The translations under genes and the position numbers were made by a program. Under the pieces are notes generated by a model, which was not told the DNA's origin, made no database searches, and saw nothing but the letters and a program-made list of their open reading frames with translations. Source: Lacibacter sp. H375 (GTDB taxonomy: Bacteria; Bacteroidota; Bacteroidia; Chitinophagales; Chitinophagaceae). From it: a stretch of DNA of 64,000 bases. The DNA is taken from the NCBI RefSeq assembly GCF_037892425.1, contig NZ_JBBKTT010000001.1, forward strand, positions 2,852,001-2,916,000, given 5' to 3'. Of this stretch, positions 1-8,322 are shown piece after piece. Numbering within the stretch: the first letter of the stretch is position 1; every line of letters starts with the position of its first letter.

Positions 1-2
1 AT

Positions 3-1316
3 GGTTGAGCCCGTACATGCAATTACGTCTGTATGCGGAATCACATGAATGTTCGGCGTGTTGCTGACATTTTCTACTAAATAATTTGCAGCCACCTGCG
101 ACAGTTTATCTTTCCGGATAAGAATGTTTACTTCTTTGGCGAACTTGCTCATATACATAGCTGCCTGGCAAGCTGAGTTGCCACCACCAACAATATAAAT
201 ACTTTCATTACGGCATGCTTGTGCTTCAACTGCTGCTGCGCCATAATACACACCTGCACCTGTAAACGAATCCAATCCTTCCACTTCTAATTTTTTATAA
301 GCCACACCTGTTGCAATGACGATTGCTTTACTATGTATCTGTGAACCATCCATCAACTCTGTGATCTTATAACCATCTTTTATCGTGATGGCTTTTACTT
401 CCTGCGGTGTAAGAATTTCTGTTCCAAAACGAAGTGTTTGTGTAATGGCTCTTCTGCTTAACTCTGCTCCGGATAAACCTGTTGGAAAACCTAGATAATT
501 TTCAATACGTGCACTGCTGCTTGCTTGTCCACCGGGATTACTACGTTCGATCAGCAATGTTTTTAATCCTTCGCATGAACCATACACGGATGCTGCAAGT
601 CCTGCAGGTCCTGCACCAATGATGAGTACATCATACATTTCTTTGGTTGCTTTTTGTTGCAGGCCAACACGCTCAGCAAGTACAGGTAGAGTGGGGTCTG
701 AAATGAATGATCCATCTTTTAAGATCACCAATGGCAGATCTGATCTTGACGCATTGGCACTGATCAGATATTTTTCTGCTTCTTCATCACTCTCCACATC
801 CATCCAGATATAAGGAACCAAATTGCCGGAAAGAAATTCTTTGAGTTGATGACTTTTGGGCGACCATTGAAAACCGATGATCCTTGTTGCTTCATGATCG
901 GGCTTGTATAACGCCTGCCATTCATCTAACAGATCATTTACTACAGGAAATAATTTTTCTTCAGGAGGATGCCAGGGCTTTAATAAATAGTAATCAAGCT
1001 TTACATTGTTGATAGCACGAATAGCTGCTTCAATATCGGAATAAGCAGTAAGCAATACTTTCTTCGCTTCAGGAAAAACTTCATTGGCCAATTCAAGAAA
1101 AGCAATGCCTTCCATTTCAGGCATACGTTGATCGGAAATAAATAAAGCAACTACTTCGTTTTTCAACTTCAACTCTTTGATGAGCTCCAATGCTTCCGTT
1201 GCTGATTCGGTTGCTGCAATTTTATAATCATCACGGTATTGATTCCGGATATCACGCTGAATAGCACGAAGCACCTGTACATCGTCGTCAATTAAAATGA
1301 TATAAGGAAGTTTCAT
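3..1316 (-). CDS. Response-regulator receiver fused to thioredoxin-reductase-like FAD oxidoreductase (3' end outside window)
   Basis: The reading frame starts at the ATG on the minus strand at 1316 and stays open to the window edge (at least 438 codons), so the C-terminus is missing. Residues 1-125 form a receiver domain: acidic pocket D10-D12, phospho-acceptor D62 in ISDQRMPE, the LLTAY motif near residue 91 and the LLKPW lysine near 115. A linker with a thioredoxin-like look follows. From about residue 227 there is a pyridine-nucleotide-disulfide oxidoreductase fold with the FAD motif GAGPAG (about 234-239) and the NADPH motif IVGGGNSA. At the place where thioredoxin reductase carries CxxC the sequence reads YYGAAAVEA (357-365), so the redox cysteines are absent. 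It lies 112 bp downstream of the histidine kinase gene on the same strand and is its probable partner. The output is therefore likely an oxidoreductase or redox sensor rather than DNA binding; the substrate is unknown. Confidence 0.88.
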   Translation of the reverse strand, partial: MKLPYIILIDDDVQVLRAIQRDIRNQYRDDYKIAATESATEALELIKELKLKNEVVALFISDQRMPEMEGIAFLELANEVFPEAKKVLLTAYSDIEAAIRAINNVKLDYYLLKPWHPPEEKLFPVVNDLLDEWQALYKPDHEATRIIGFQWSPKSHQLKEFLSGNLVPYIWMDVESDEEAEKYLISANASRSDLPLVILKDGSFISDPTLPVLAERVGLQQKATKEMYDVLIIGAGPAGLAASVYGSCEGLKTLLIERSNPGGQASSSARIENYLGFPTGLSGAELSRRAITQTLRFGTEILTPQEVKAITIKDGYKITELMDGSQIHSKAIVIATGVAYKKLEVEGLDSFTGAGVYYGAAAVEAQACRNESIYIVGGGNSACQAAMYMSKFAKEVNILIRKDKLSQVAANYLVENVSNTPNIHVIPHTDVIACTGST

Positions 1317-1428
1317 GTGTTTCTTTTTTGTTTGATTTTTGGCCACATGTTATTCGCCATAAAAATTAACATCGCTGTATGTTATAAATTGCTCGTTAAT
1401 TTTTATGGCTCATTTCATCTGTTTTGGT

Positions 1429-2859
1429 TTATGGCTCCTGGTTATGTGATATGATTTGTTGCGACAATGGGATACAAACTTTAAAAACTGTTCTGCCCGT
1501 AGTTGATTCAACTTTAATATCGCCGTTATGACGTTTGATAATTCTGTTGACAATGTCTAACCCAATCCCTGTTCCTTCGCCAACTTTCTTCGTTGTGAAG
1601 AAAGGATCAAAAATGCGGGTGATGATTTCTTTGGGGATACCTTTTCCGTTATCAATAATGGCAACTGTTACGTCTTTTGTTGTACAGGTTGTTTCAATGG
1701 TTAGTATGCCGTTTTGATCCAACGCCGAAATGGCGTTGTCAATTAAGTTGGTCCACACCTGGTTTAGTTCGCCTACATAAGCAGGCACTACCGGCATATC
1801 GGCACAAAACTTTTTCACTACGTCAATATTCTTCCCACGCAATTTAAAACCCAGCAGCGTTAAAGTGTTTTCAATATCAATGTGAACATTGGTTGTTTGC
1901 AGATCGTTTGTACGATCCATGTGCACATGACTTTTTATAGATGCAACTAGTTTAGAAATACGGTCTGACGCATCGCCCAGATCTTTGATCATTTTTTGTG
2001 AGCTGATCAAATTTTCCAGCCATGGAGCCACACGTGTAAATGCTTCTGCCCCCGCATCGTTACGTATCTGTTCCAGTTCTTCCACCGTGAATCCATATTC
2101 AGCAAATGTTTCAGCTGCTTCCCGTTGTTTAATACCGCTGCTCTCCAGCCAATCTTCAATATCATCTTCTGCCTGCATGCGTTGCATGGTACTGCGTTTA
2201 GTTGTTTCTGCTGCAGCACTTTCTTTTTTCTCTACAATTGAATGAATGGTTTGAATATGCTCAGCTGTCATATTACATTCGAGCAGTTGTTTGGTGAGTA
2301 TATAATTACGTGTAACACGTTTTGTTAATTCATCTGCAATACCACTGATAGCTGCTGCCGGATTATTTAATTCATGTGCTATGCCTGCTGCAAGATTGCC
2401 TAATGCATCAATTTTTTCATGTTGCAGTTGTGTAGTGGCAAATGCTTTGGCCCGTTCAGTCATATAACCAATGAGCCGTTGAATGAGTTCAGGGTTCAAT
2501 ACTTCCAGATCATGAAAATGATCTTTATGCAAACGCAGCATCTTTACTTCCCCTAATGCATAGGAATAACCTGGCATCGTTTTCATTCTGGAATAGGGGA
2601 GCAGGCCGCCTACACCTCCAGTCATGCTGCTGTTTTCAAATGTGAAATAATATACCTGCCTGCCGTTGATATACATGTAAAAAGTTACTTTGCCTTGCAA
2701 TGCAATCCACATTACTTCGGCAGGGTCGCCATACTTAACAATCAGATCTCCATCCTGGTATTCGACATAGTTCGAACGATCGAGAATCCATTGGAGATGT
2801 TCGTCGGACAGGTTGTTAAAAGCAATCACGTTTCTAAGGTCTTCAATTGATGCTTGCAT
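1429..2859 (-). CDS. Sensor histidine kinase with N-terminal cyclic-nucleotide-binding-like domain
   Basis: 476 residues with no membrane segment, so a cytoplasmic kinase. Residues 10-135 resemble a Crp/cNMP-binding beta-barrel (YGDPAEVMWIALQGKV near 43-58). The phospho-acceptor H162 lies in the H box AGIAHELNNP; an N box NLIDNAISAL, G1 DNGKGI, F box FDPFFTTK and G2 GEGTGIGL follow in the C-terminal ATPase domain. Everything needed for autophosphorylation is present. The gene is 112 bp upstream of the receiver-flavoprotein gene on the same strand, and both are probably cotranscribed. Whether the sensor domain binds a cyclic nucleotide cannot be told from sequence; it may only sense protein or redox state. 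Confidence 0.9.
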   Translation of the reverse strand: MQASIEDLRNVIAFNNLSDEHLQWILDRSNYVEYQDGDLIVKYGDPAEVMWIALQGKVTFYMYINGRQVYYFTFENSSMTGGVGGLLPYSRMKTMPGYSYALGEVKMLRLHKDHFHDLEVLNPELIQRLIGYMTERAKAFATTQLQHEKIDALGNLAAGIAHELNNPAAAISGIADELTKRVTRNYILTKQLLECNMTAEHIQTIHSIVEKKESAAAETTKRSTMQRMQAEDDIEDWLESSGIKQREAAETFAEYGFTVEELEQIRNDAGAEAFTRVAPWLENLISSQKMIKDLGDASDRISKLVASIKSHVHMDRTNDLQTTNVHIDIENTLTLLGFKLRGKNIDVVKKFCADMPVVPAYVGELNQVWTNLIDNAISALDQNGILTIETTCTTKDVTVAIIDNGKGIPKEIITRIFDPFFTTKKVGEGTGIGLDIVNRIIKRHNGDIKVESTTGRTVFKVCIPLSQQIISHNQEP

Positions 2860-2965
2860 ACTGCATTTACTTTGTGATAAATAATATTGAAGAATAATGG
2901 AAATGTAGTCAGGCGTTGGTCAAGGTCTGTTTGCTTAAATATACAACAGTATTTTGCAAACACAA

Positions 2966-2988
2966 ACGCCACTGCATGGCAGTGGCGT
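2966..2988 (-). terminator. Hairpin between GH105 gene and histidine kinase gene
   Basis: Perfect 10-bp inverted repeat (ACGCCACTGC / GCAGTGGCGT) with a 3-nt loop, lying just after the stop of the minus-strand GH105 gene. The T-tract on the minus side is weak (TTGTGTTTG), so termination efficiency is uncertain. It separates the carbohydrate pair from the two-component pair. Confidence 0.6.
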
Positions 2989-3012
2989 CGTGTTTATTTC
3001 TTTTTGGTATTG

Positions 3013-4374
3013 CTATTTCTTTCTTATCAAAAAGAACTTACTGCTTCCCGGAGTAAATGCTGTTTCAAAAACAATCGATGCAGGTTTTTTTTGATGATTA
3101 GTAATTACTTCATACGGGATTTGTTCTCCCGTTACTGCATCTTCTACTATTACCTTTTTTGCTTTTACTTTTTTTATTTCAGCTGTCAACAACGACCACT
3201 CTACAGTAACCTTTTCTGTTTTAGTTGAGGAGGTAAGATTAACAGCTTCAACCATGGCAGTGTTCTTTTGTTGATCAATGGTCATGCGTAGCATTTCGCT
3301 GCCTGCTAACAGAAATGCACCAACACCATAAACATCGGTATCGTCATACGTGACTTTATCAGGTGCAGCTCCCTGTGCCTGCACAAAACCTAATTTGCCA
3401 TTGGGGTGAACCGAAGTTGTAAGTGCATGCCATGCTTTTTTTACAACTGGCGAATATTTTTTATAAGGAAGAATGCCTTCGTTTACTCCCCAGCTTAATG
3501 CATAGCAGAAAAAACCTGTTCCACTGGTTTCTTTTACGGGATACGATACCGGATCTAATAAACTTGCATGCCAGCTTCCATCGGGCTGTTGAATAGCGGC
3601 CACCTTAGCCGACATGTCTTTAAACAACTGAATAAATTTTTCTCTATCCGGATGCTCTTTCGGCATTACTGACAACACTCTTACCAGACCACCCATTACC
3701 CAGCCATTGCCACGGCTCCAGAAAACTTTCGTTCCATTCTTTTCTTTTTTGTTGAAATAACGACTGTCTCTGTAATATAAATGCTCATCCTTATCGTATA
3801 AATATTCTGTAGACTTCCACCACAATTCAGATGAAGTATTCAAATACTTTGGATCGCCGGTTGCCTGTGTTAGATAAGCCAATGCAGGTGGGCCCATAAA
3901 GAGTGCATCACACCATGCCCATTCACGCAAATGAATACGGTCTTTCCATTCAAGACTTTCTGTATGCGGTATCATCGTCAGCGTATCGGCAAGGCTCTTA
4001 AAATCTTCAATGTACTTCGGGTCCTTGTAAATAGAGTAGAGCTGCGAATAAAGTTGTCCCACACAATAATCATCCGCAAAATGACGGTACTTGCCAATCT
4101 GCCATTTATTATCTTCTCCAACCTGTATCAGTTTTTTATAATAGGTTTCGTCATTCGCAAGTTTGCTCCAGGCCATCATACCTGCATACATGGCACCACT
4201 GGTCCAGTCTTTTTTCGGATTTTTCCAACCTTGTGTTTCAAGTGTTGTCCATTGCCAGTCAGCAACTTTTTTCATTTGATGGTGGATGCTGTCTGCACGT
4301 AAGTTCGATTGTTGAGCATTGGTTGCACAAACAAAAAAAAGTACAAGGAGTGATAACAATAATTGTTTTCGCAT
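3013..4374 (-). CDS. Secreted glycoside hydrolase family 105 (unsaturated rhamnogalacturonyl hydrolase-like)
   Basis: 453 residues with a Sec signal peptide (1-20, ending ATNA). The body matches the YteR/RhiN (alpha/alpha)6-barrel family: repeated W/Y-rich helices, and the signature WCDALFMGPP whose Asp (D156) corresponds to the catalytic general acid/base of GH88/GH105 enzymes. Family members hydrate the terminal unsaturated uronic acid left by polysaccharide lyases, such as in rhamnogalacturonan disaccharides. The extra 80 residues at the C-terminus look like a beta-sandwich appendage. It lies 48 bp downstream of an uncharacterised secreted protein and probably shares its transcript. The exact substrate is not readable from sequence. 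Confidence 0.88.
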   Translation of the reverse strand: MRKQLLLSLLVLFFVCATNAQQSNLRADSIHHQMKKVADWQWTTLETQGWKNPKKDWTSGAMYAGMMAWSKLANDETYYKKLIQVGEDNKWQIGKYRHFADDYCVGQLYSQLYSIYKDPKYIEDFKSLADTLTMIPHTESLEWKDRIHLREWAWCDALFMGPPALAYLTQATGDPKYLNTSSELWWKSTEYLYDKDEHLYYRDSRYFNKKEKNGTKVFWSRGNGWVMGGLVRVLSVMPKEHPDREKFIQLFKDMSAKVAAIQQPDGSWHASLLDPVSYPVKETSGTGFFCYALSWGVNEGILPYKKYSPVVKKAWHALTTSVHPNGKLGFVQAQGAAPDKVTYDDTDVYGVGAFLLAGSEMLRMTIDQQKNTAMVEAVNLTSSTKTEKVTVEWSLLTAEIKKVKAKKVIVEDAVTGEQIPYEVITNHQKKPASIVFETAFTPGSSKFFLIRKK

Positions 4375-4422
4375 TTATTGATGAAATTCGTTTGAGTGAT
4401 ACTTGTTTATTTCGGTAATTGT

Positions 4423-5826
4423 TTATTCAGTAATAGCGTTGTTGTTGTAAACAACAGGTTTTTGTTGCTGCAACAAAAGAGTCATCCATGCCGATCCCAT
4501 GCGTGAAGCAATGGCTTCTTCTTTACCGAGGTAACTGTTTTCTTTATCGTTGGCATACGTATGTCCGTCTGTAAATCGTTTTTGCTGCGCCAGTACTTTA
4601 TTGATGTGCAGCTTCGCCCAATATTTTCCTTTGTTTTTTTTCGCAAGCTTATCCCAGCCATAAGAAAAAGCAGCAATATCAAGGTTGGCAAAATTATCAT
4701 ACACAGCAAGTCCCCAATCGGAACCTTCGGGGTAATAAACTTCGGCAGAGCCAACCTGGTACATGGTGCCGCCGGGAGATTTATAAGGTGGCGATGAAAA
4801 CTTATGTGCTGTTACTGCGTAATAAATTTTATCAAGATTAAAACGTGCAGCTTCCGGTGTAACTTTTCCTGCCAGTGAAAATACAATGGGTGCATTGATC
4901 ATGGAAGCAAGTGCATTGTATTGCGGATGAATGATACCATGGTTGATCACAACACCCGGCTCTTCGAGATTGTAACCTTTTACCCAACTGCTAACGGGGC
5001 GGCCGTGTATAATTCTATCGTTCTGCAGATCTGATGGCAGCGAAGTTGCAGCGATCATGTATTCAACAGCTTTCTGCAACCATTTATTTGAATGCGGATG
5101 ATTGGGCAACATTACTGCAGCGAGGTAAAGCAATTCAGCATTCCATGCATCTTCTTCAATTTTAGAATCACCAACAAAAAGTATTTTTCCTGTACTGTCT
5201 TTATAGTAGAGTGGGGCAGTAGTAAGAAAACGATCTGCTTCTGCAATCGTCATTTGTATTACATAAGATCGATCTTCCGGAGTAAGGTCGTCCCATAAAA
5301 GCCAGGCTGTATAACTTGCATAATAAGCCCAATGAGCTGCCTGCCAATCGCCGCCCCAAACTTTGCGGCTGTTGTTTACTTTATGATCATAAGCAATAGC
5401 AGCTGTCATAGACACGGCTTTGTTTTTTGCTTCCTGTAACGACACGCCTGTTACAGTTGCATCATAAATACCTGTCTTTATTGATATAGCAATGCCAAAT
5501 GCCATTGCTCCGGGAAAACGATACCTGTATTCATTCACCTTTGATTTGCTTTTCAAATCAAGGTAGCCGGTGGAATCTGCCTGATATTTTTTTGTTTGAT
5601 GATACCAGGTAGTAAGCGCAAACTTATTCGCATTCAGTAAGGCTGCCTTTACGGTATTGGCTATTTTAGTACGTGGAGTTTTCTTTTTAAAACTGTTCCA
5701 GTGAATAGGGGCTACACTTGTTGCATCACCGTTTTTTTCAGCAACAGTTGTTGTTTGGCTATATGCATAGTTAATACATGTGGCAACGAATAAAATAAGT
5801 ACTGCTGCTTTCAAATTGTAATTCAT
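4423..5826 (-). CDS. Uncharacterised secreted protein, probable helical-toroid carbohydrate-active protein
   Basis: 467 residues with a signal peptide (about 1-23). I do not recognise a named family. The mature part is rich in aromatic residues spaced along predicted helices (WGGDWQAAHWAYYASYTAWLLWDD around 160-185, SDWGLAVYDNFANLDIAAF near 378-396), the texture of (alpha/alpha)n-toroid glycosidases and lyases. It is the first gene of a probable two-gene operon with the GH105 hydrolase downstream, which suggests the two act on the same uronic-acid-containing glycan: one making or presenting fragments, the other removing the terminal unsaturated uronate. No SusC/SusD pair or regulator is beside it in this window. 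Enzymatic activity is inferred from context only. Confidence 0.7.
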   Translation of the reverse strand: MNYNLKAAVLILFVATCINYAYSQTTTVAEKNGDATSVAPIHWNSFKKKTPRTKIANTVKAALLNANKFALTTWYHQTKKYQADSTGYLDLKSKSKVNEYRYRFPGAMAFGIAISIKTGIYDATVTGVSLQEAKNKAVSMTAAIAYDHKVNNSRKVWGGDWQAAHWAYYASYTAWLLWDDLTPEDRSYVIQMTIAEADRFLTTAPLYYKDSTGKILFVGDSKIEEDAWNAELLYLAAVMLPNHPHSNKWLQKAVEYMIAATSLPSDLQNDRIIHGRPVSSWVKGYNLEEPGVVINHGIIHPQYNALASMINAPIVFSLAGKVTPEAARFNLDKIYYAVTAHKFSSPPYKSPGGTMYQVGSAEVYYPEGSDWGLAVYDNFANLDIAAFSYGWDKLAKKNKGKYWAKLHINKVLAQQKRFTDGHTYANDKENSYLGKEEAIASRMGSAWMTLLLQQQKPVVYNNNAITE

Positions 5827-5956
5827 GTTTAGTTCAACTCAAACCATTTTTTAGAATATCCAGATTTGATCGAATGAAGCAACGAAATTACTATTGTTTA
5901 CAGGGCGGTAATCAACAATGGCTTTTTTGAACAAACGGTTGCACCACTTTACAAAA

Positions 5957-5999
5957 ATGCCCCGGCTGCTAAAGTCTTTCAACTTAGCAGCCGGGGCAT
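5957..5999 (-). terminator. Strong rho-independent terminator for the 6018-6524 gene
   Basis: A perfect 16-bp inverted repeat (5957-5972 and 5984-5999; core CCCCGGCTGC / GCAGCCGGGG) lies 18 bp past the stop codon. On the minus strand it is followed by TTTTTG, the classic terminator arrangement. Confidence 0.88.
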
Positions 6000-6017
6000 C
6001 TAAATACTCTTAGTTTC

Positions 6018-6524
6018 TTATTTACTGTAAACTGCCTTTGTTGTAGACTCACCACGTGATGATGAGGTATTTGTAACAACAGAAAGCAAGCCTTCTTTTG
6101 TTAATGACCATGTTTCAGTTGATTTGATCTCCATACTCTCACCATTCCGTTCAAAGACCATTACACTGCTGATCGTAAAAGTTTGCTCATCAGCCGACCA
6201 CTTACCAGTTGATTTACGTTTTGATCCGCCAAAACCTGCTGACTCTGTTTCCTTGCCATCATACGTCACAGTATACGTTGTGGTAACCGGGTCGCCACCA
6301 TTAAAACCGGGTGTTGTTCGGCTGATGGTAATGTCGTTGTCTTTTTGTTCTGCTTTTAATGATCGTGCAACACGTCCTGCTGCATTGCCTAATTCACTTT
6401 TTGATTCATCTAATTTCCACTCGCCTGAGAAATTTGCCTTTTGAGGAATTGTAGTAAACGAGAAAAGTAGAAGGCAGGGGATCGTTAATGCATAAAAGAT
6501 GTTGCTGAGAAATTTCTTTTTCAT
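6018..6524 (-). CDS. Secreted lipocalin-like small protein, function unknown
   Basis: 168 residues with a signal peptide ending before NFSGEW. The mature segment begins FSGEWKLDESKSELG, a start seen in many exported Bacteroidota and Acidobacteriota proteins of lipocalin-like appearance, and continues as alternating beta strands (TYTVTYDGKE, STGKWSADEQTFTISS). No catalytic motif is visible. It stands alone with its own strong terminator. Upstream, on the opposite strand, is the lactonase-like lipoprotein. A structural or binding role in the periplasm is the most that can be said. Confidence 0.7.
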   Translation of the reverse strand: MKKKFLSNIFYALTIPCLLLFSFTTIPQKANFSGEWKLDESKSELGNAAGRVARSLKAEQKDNDITISRTTPGFNGGDPVTTTYTVTYDGKETESAGFGGSKRKSTGKWSADEQTFTISSVMVFERNGESMEIKSTETWSLTKEGLLSVVTNTSSSRGESTTKAVYSK

Positions 6525-6761
6525 ATAAATTGTTTTAAGACACTAAATGTAAAGAGAAACAGATATCGTTGTTGTTTGAGGAACAACCGTTCAAATAAAT
6601 CTTAACCTCATTTCATCAAGACTAAAAGACGCTGTTGTTGTTTAAAATTCTTCAGCGGTATCTTTTGGTAGCTTTTACTTTTAAACTTAGATAGCTTTCG
6701 AATTAATGCAGCATTCTGCATGGTTGTTATCTATATTTTAAATCTAAAATTGTTTGCTGGT

Positions 6762-7844
6762 ATGAAAAAGAAAATGATTTTTTCTCTGGCTGTGCTATGT
6801 GCCACAGGGCTGTTGTCCTGTTCAAAAAACATGCTTCATTCCGAAAACGATACCCTCAATGAATCAGCACCTGAAAGGTCATCTGTTAGTCTGCGTCCTT
6901 CGGGCAGCAATTTTTTCGATCCCACTGGTCTTGTTTCAGCAAGTCAGCATGGAGTGTTAGACACTGTTCAAAAAGGATTTCGATTTACAGAAGGGCCCGC
7001 TGTTGACAAAGACGGAAATGTATTTTTTACTGATCAGCCCAATGATAAAATTTATAAGTGGACTGCATCAACCGGACAGATTACTACATTTTTAACCGGC
7101 ACCGGTCGTTCTAATGGAATGGCGTTTGATAGAGATGGCTATCTTATTGCCTGCGCAGATATGCATGGAGAACTTTGGAAGATTGCTCCCGATGGTTCGC
7201 ATACTGTATTGGTGAATAATTACAATGGCAAATTATTAAACGGCCCCAATGATGTTTGGATCAATCCTAAAAATGGCGGTATCTATATTACTGATCCTAT
7301 ATTTCCAAGAGATTATTGGGATGCGTCTGATCCACGCAAACAAGGTTGGGAGCCAACACACTCTGAACAGGCTGCAACCGGTAAAGGCGGCCATGTATAT
7401 TATTTAGCACCGGGTGCAAGTACACTTGTAAGAGTTACTACAATGGCCGGATGGAATGCTGATATATGGCCAAACGGAATTACAGGAACTCCTGATGGTA
7501 AAAAATTGTATGTGAACAATTGGACTTATGATGGTACAGGACAAATCAAAGCTTTTACTATTAATACAGATGGTACACTTTCCAATATGCAGACGTTGGT
7601 TAGCAATCTGAATTTCTGTGATGGTATGTCTCTTGATGAAAAAGGAAATATTTATGTTAGCGGCGGACCTGGATTAAACGCTTATGATAAAAATGGGAAT
7701 AAAGTGCTGACAATTCCCGGTGGTGGTGGCACCAATAATGTTTTTGCAGGGTCAAACAATAAAATATTATTTATGACAAGCCCCGACAGAATTACTTCAA
7801 TAAAGATGAATGTGAAAGGTGTAGAAAAATTCTACACTTATTAA
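6762..7844 (+). CDS. SMP-30/gluconolactonase-family lipoprotein
   Basis: The frame is open from 6720, but ATG 6762 is chosen because it opens a lipoprotein signal (KKKMIFSLAVL...GLLSC, lipobox LLSC) that a longer start would bury. The 360-residue product is a six-bladed beta-propeller of the SMP-30/gluconolactonase/LRE family: FTEGPAVDKDGNVFFTD carries the metal-binding Glu, GPNDVWI the Asn, NGITGTPDGKKLYV and DGMSLDEKGNIYV the remaining Asn/Asp positions. Known relatives open sugar 1,4- or 1,5-lactones in a divalent-metal-dependent way. It is followed at 33 bp by a small secreted protein on the same strand. The sugar lactone is unknown. Confidence 0.87.
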   Translation: MKKKMIFSLAVLCATGLLSCSKNMLHSENDTLNESAPERSSVSLRPSGSNFFDPTGLVSASQHGVLDTVQKGFRFTEGPAVDKDGNVFFTDQPNDKIYKWTASTGQITTFLTGTGRSNGMAFDRDGYLIACADMHGELWKIAPDGSHTVLVNNYNGKLLNGPNDVWINPKNGGIYITDPIFPRDYWDASDPRKQGWEPTHSEQAATGKGGHVYYLAPGASTLVRVTTMAGWNADIWPNGITGTPDGKKLYVNNWTYDGTGQIKAFTINTDGTLSNMQTLVSNLNFCDGMSLDEKGNIYVSGGPGLNAYDKNGNKVLTIPGGGGTNNVFAGSNNKILFMTSPDRITSIKMNVKGVEKFYTY

Positions 7845-7877
7845 ACCGGTAAATTTTTAATCATTAAAACAAATTAC

Positions 7878-8213
7878 ATGAAATACATTTTTAGTTTATT
7901 ATTCATCCTTGGATGTTACACAGCTTTTGCTCAAAATCCTATAGATGGTAAATGGAAAGGAACCCGTGAAACACCGAACGGTACTTTTGAAGTTGAATAC
8001 ACATTTAAAGTTGAAGGAAAAGTAGTGACAGGTACCTGGAAAACTCAATTCGGTGAGGTAAAATTAGAAGATGGTAAAATTGATGGGAAAAAGTTCTCTT
8101 ATAGTATTTCCTTCAACGACACGAAGATGGCCAGTACTGCTGAACTGATCAATGAAAATGAAATATTGGTTAAGAATGAAAGAGGAGAAATGAAGCTTAC
8201 AAGAGTTAAATAG
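7878..8213 (+). CDS. Small secreted beta-rich protein, function unknown
   Basis: 111 residues; signal peptide 1-18 ending AFAQ. The mature part (PIDGKWKGTRETPNGTFEVEYTF...) is a compact series of beta strands with alternating charged residues, similar to short lipocalin-like proteins that Bacteroidota often encode beside carbohydrate enzymes. It lies 33 bp after the lactonase lipoprotein and before a terminator, so the two probably form an operon. No active-site pattern is seen. Confidence 0.72.
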   Translation: MKYIFSLLFILGCYTAFAQNPIDGKWKGTRETPNGTFEVEYTFKVEGKVVTGTWKTQFGEVKLEDGKIDGKKFSYSISFNDTKMASTAELINENEILVKNERGEMKLTRVK

Positions 8214-8232
8214 TTCCGGATTGTTTTTTTGC

Positions 8233-8268
8233 ATCCCAGGTAGTATTTGAAAAGTGTTTACCTGGGAT
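8233..8268 (+). terminator. Terminator of the lactonase operon
   Basis: 10-bp perfect stem (ATCCCAGGTA / TACCTGGGAT) with a 16-nt loop, followed by TTTTTTA. Forward orientation only; the reverse strand has no T-run after the stem. Confidence 0.85.
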
Positions 8269-8322
8269 TTTTTTATTTCCTCTGCCTGCTGCTAATGGCG
8301 AGCCCATGTAACCAGCTTTGCT

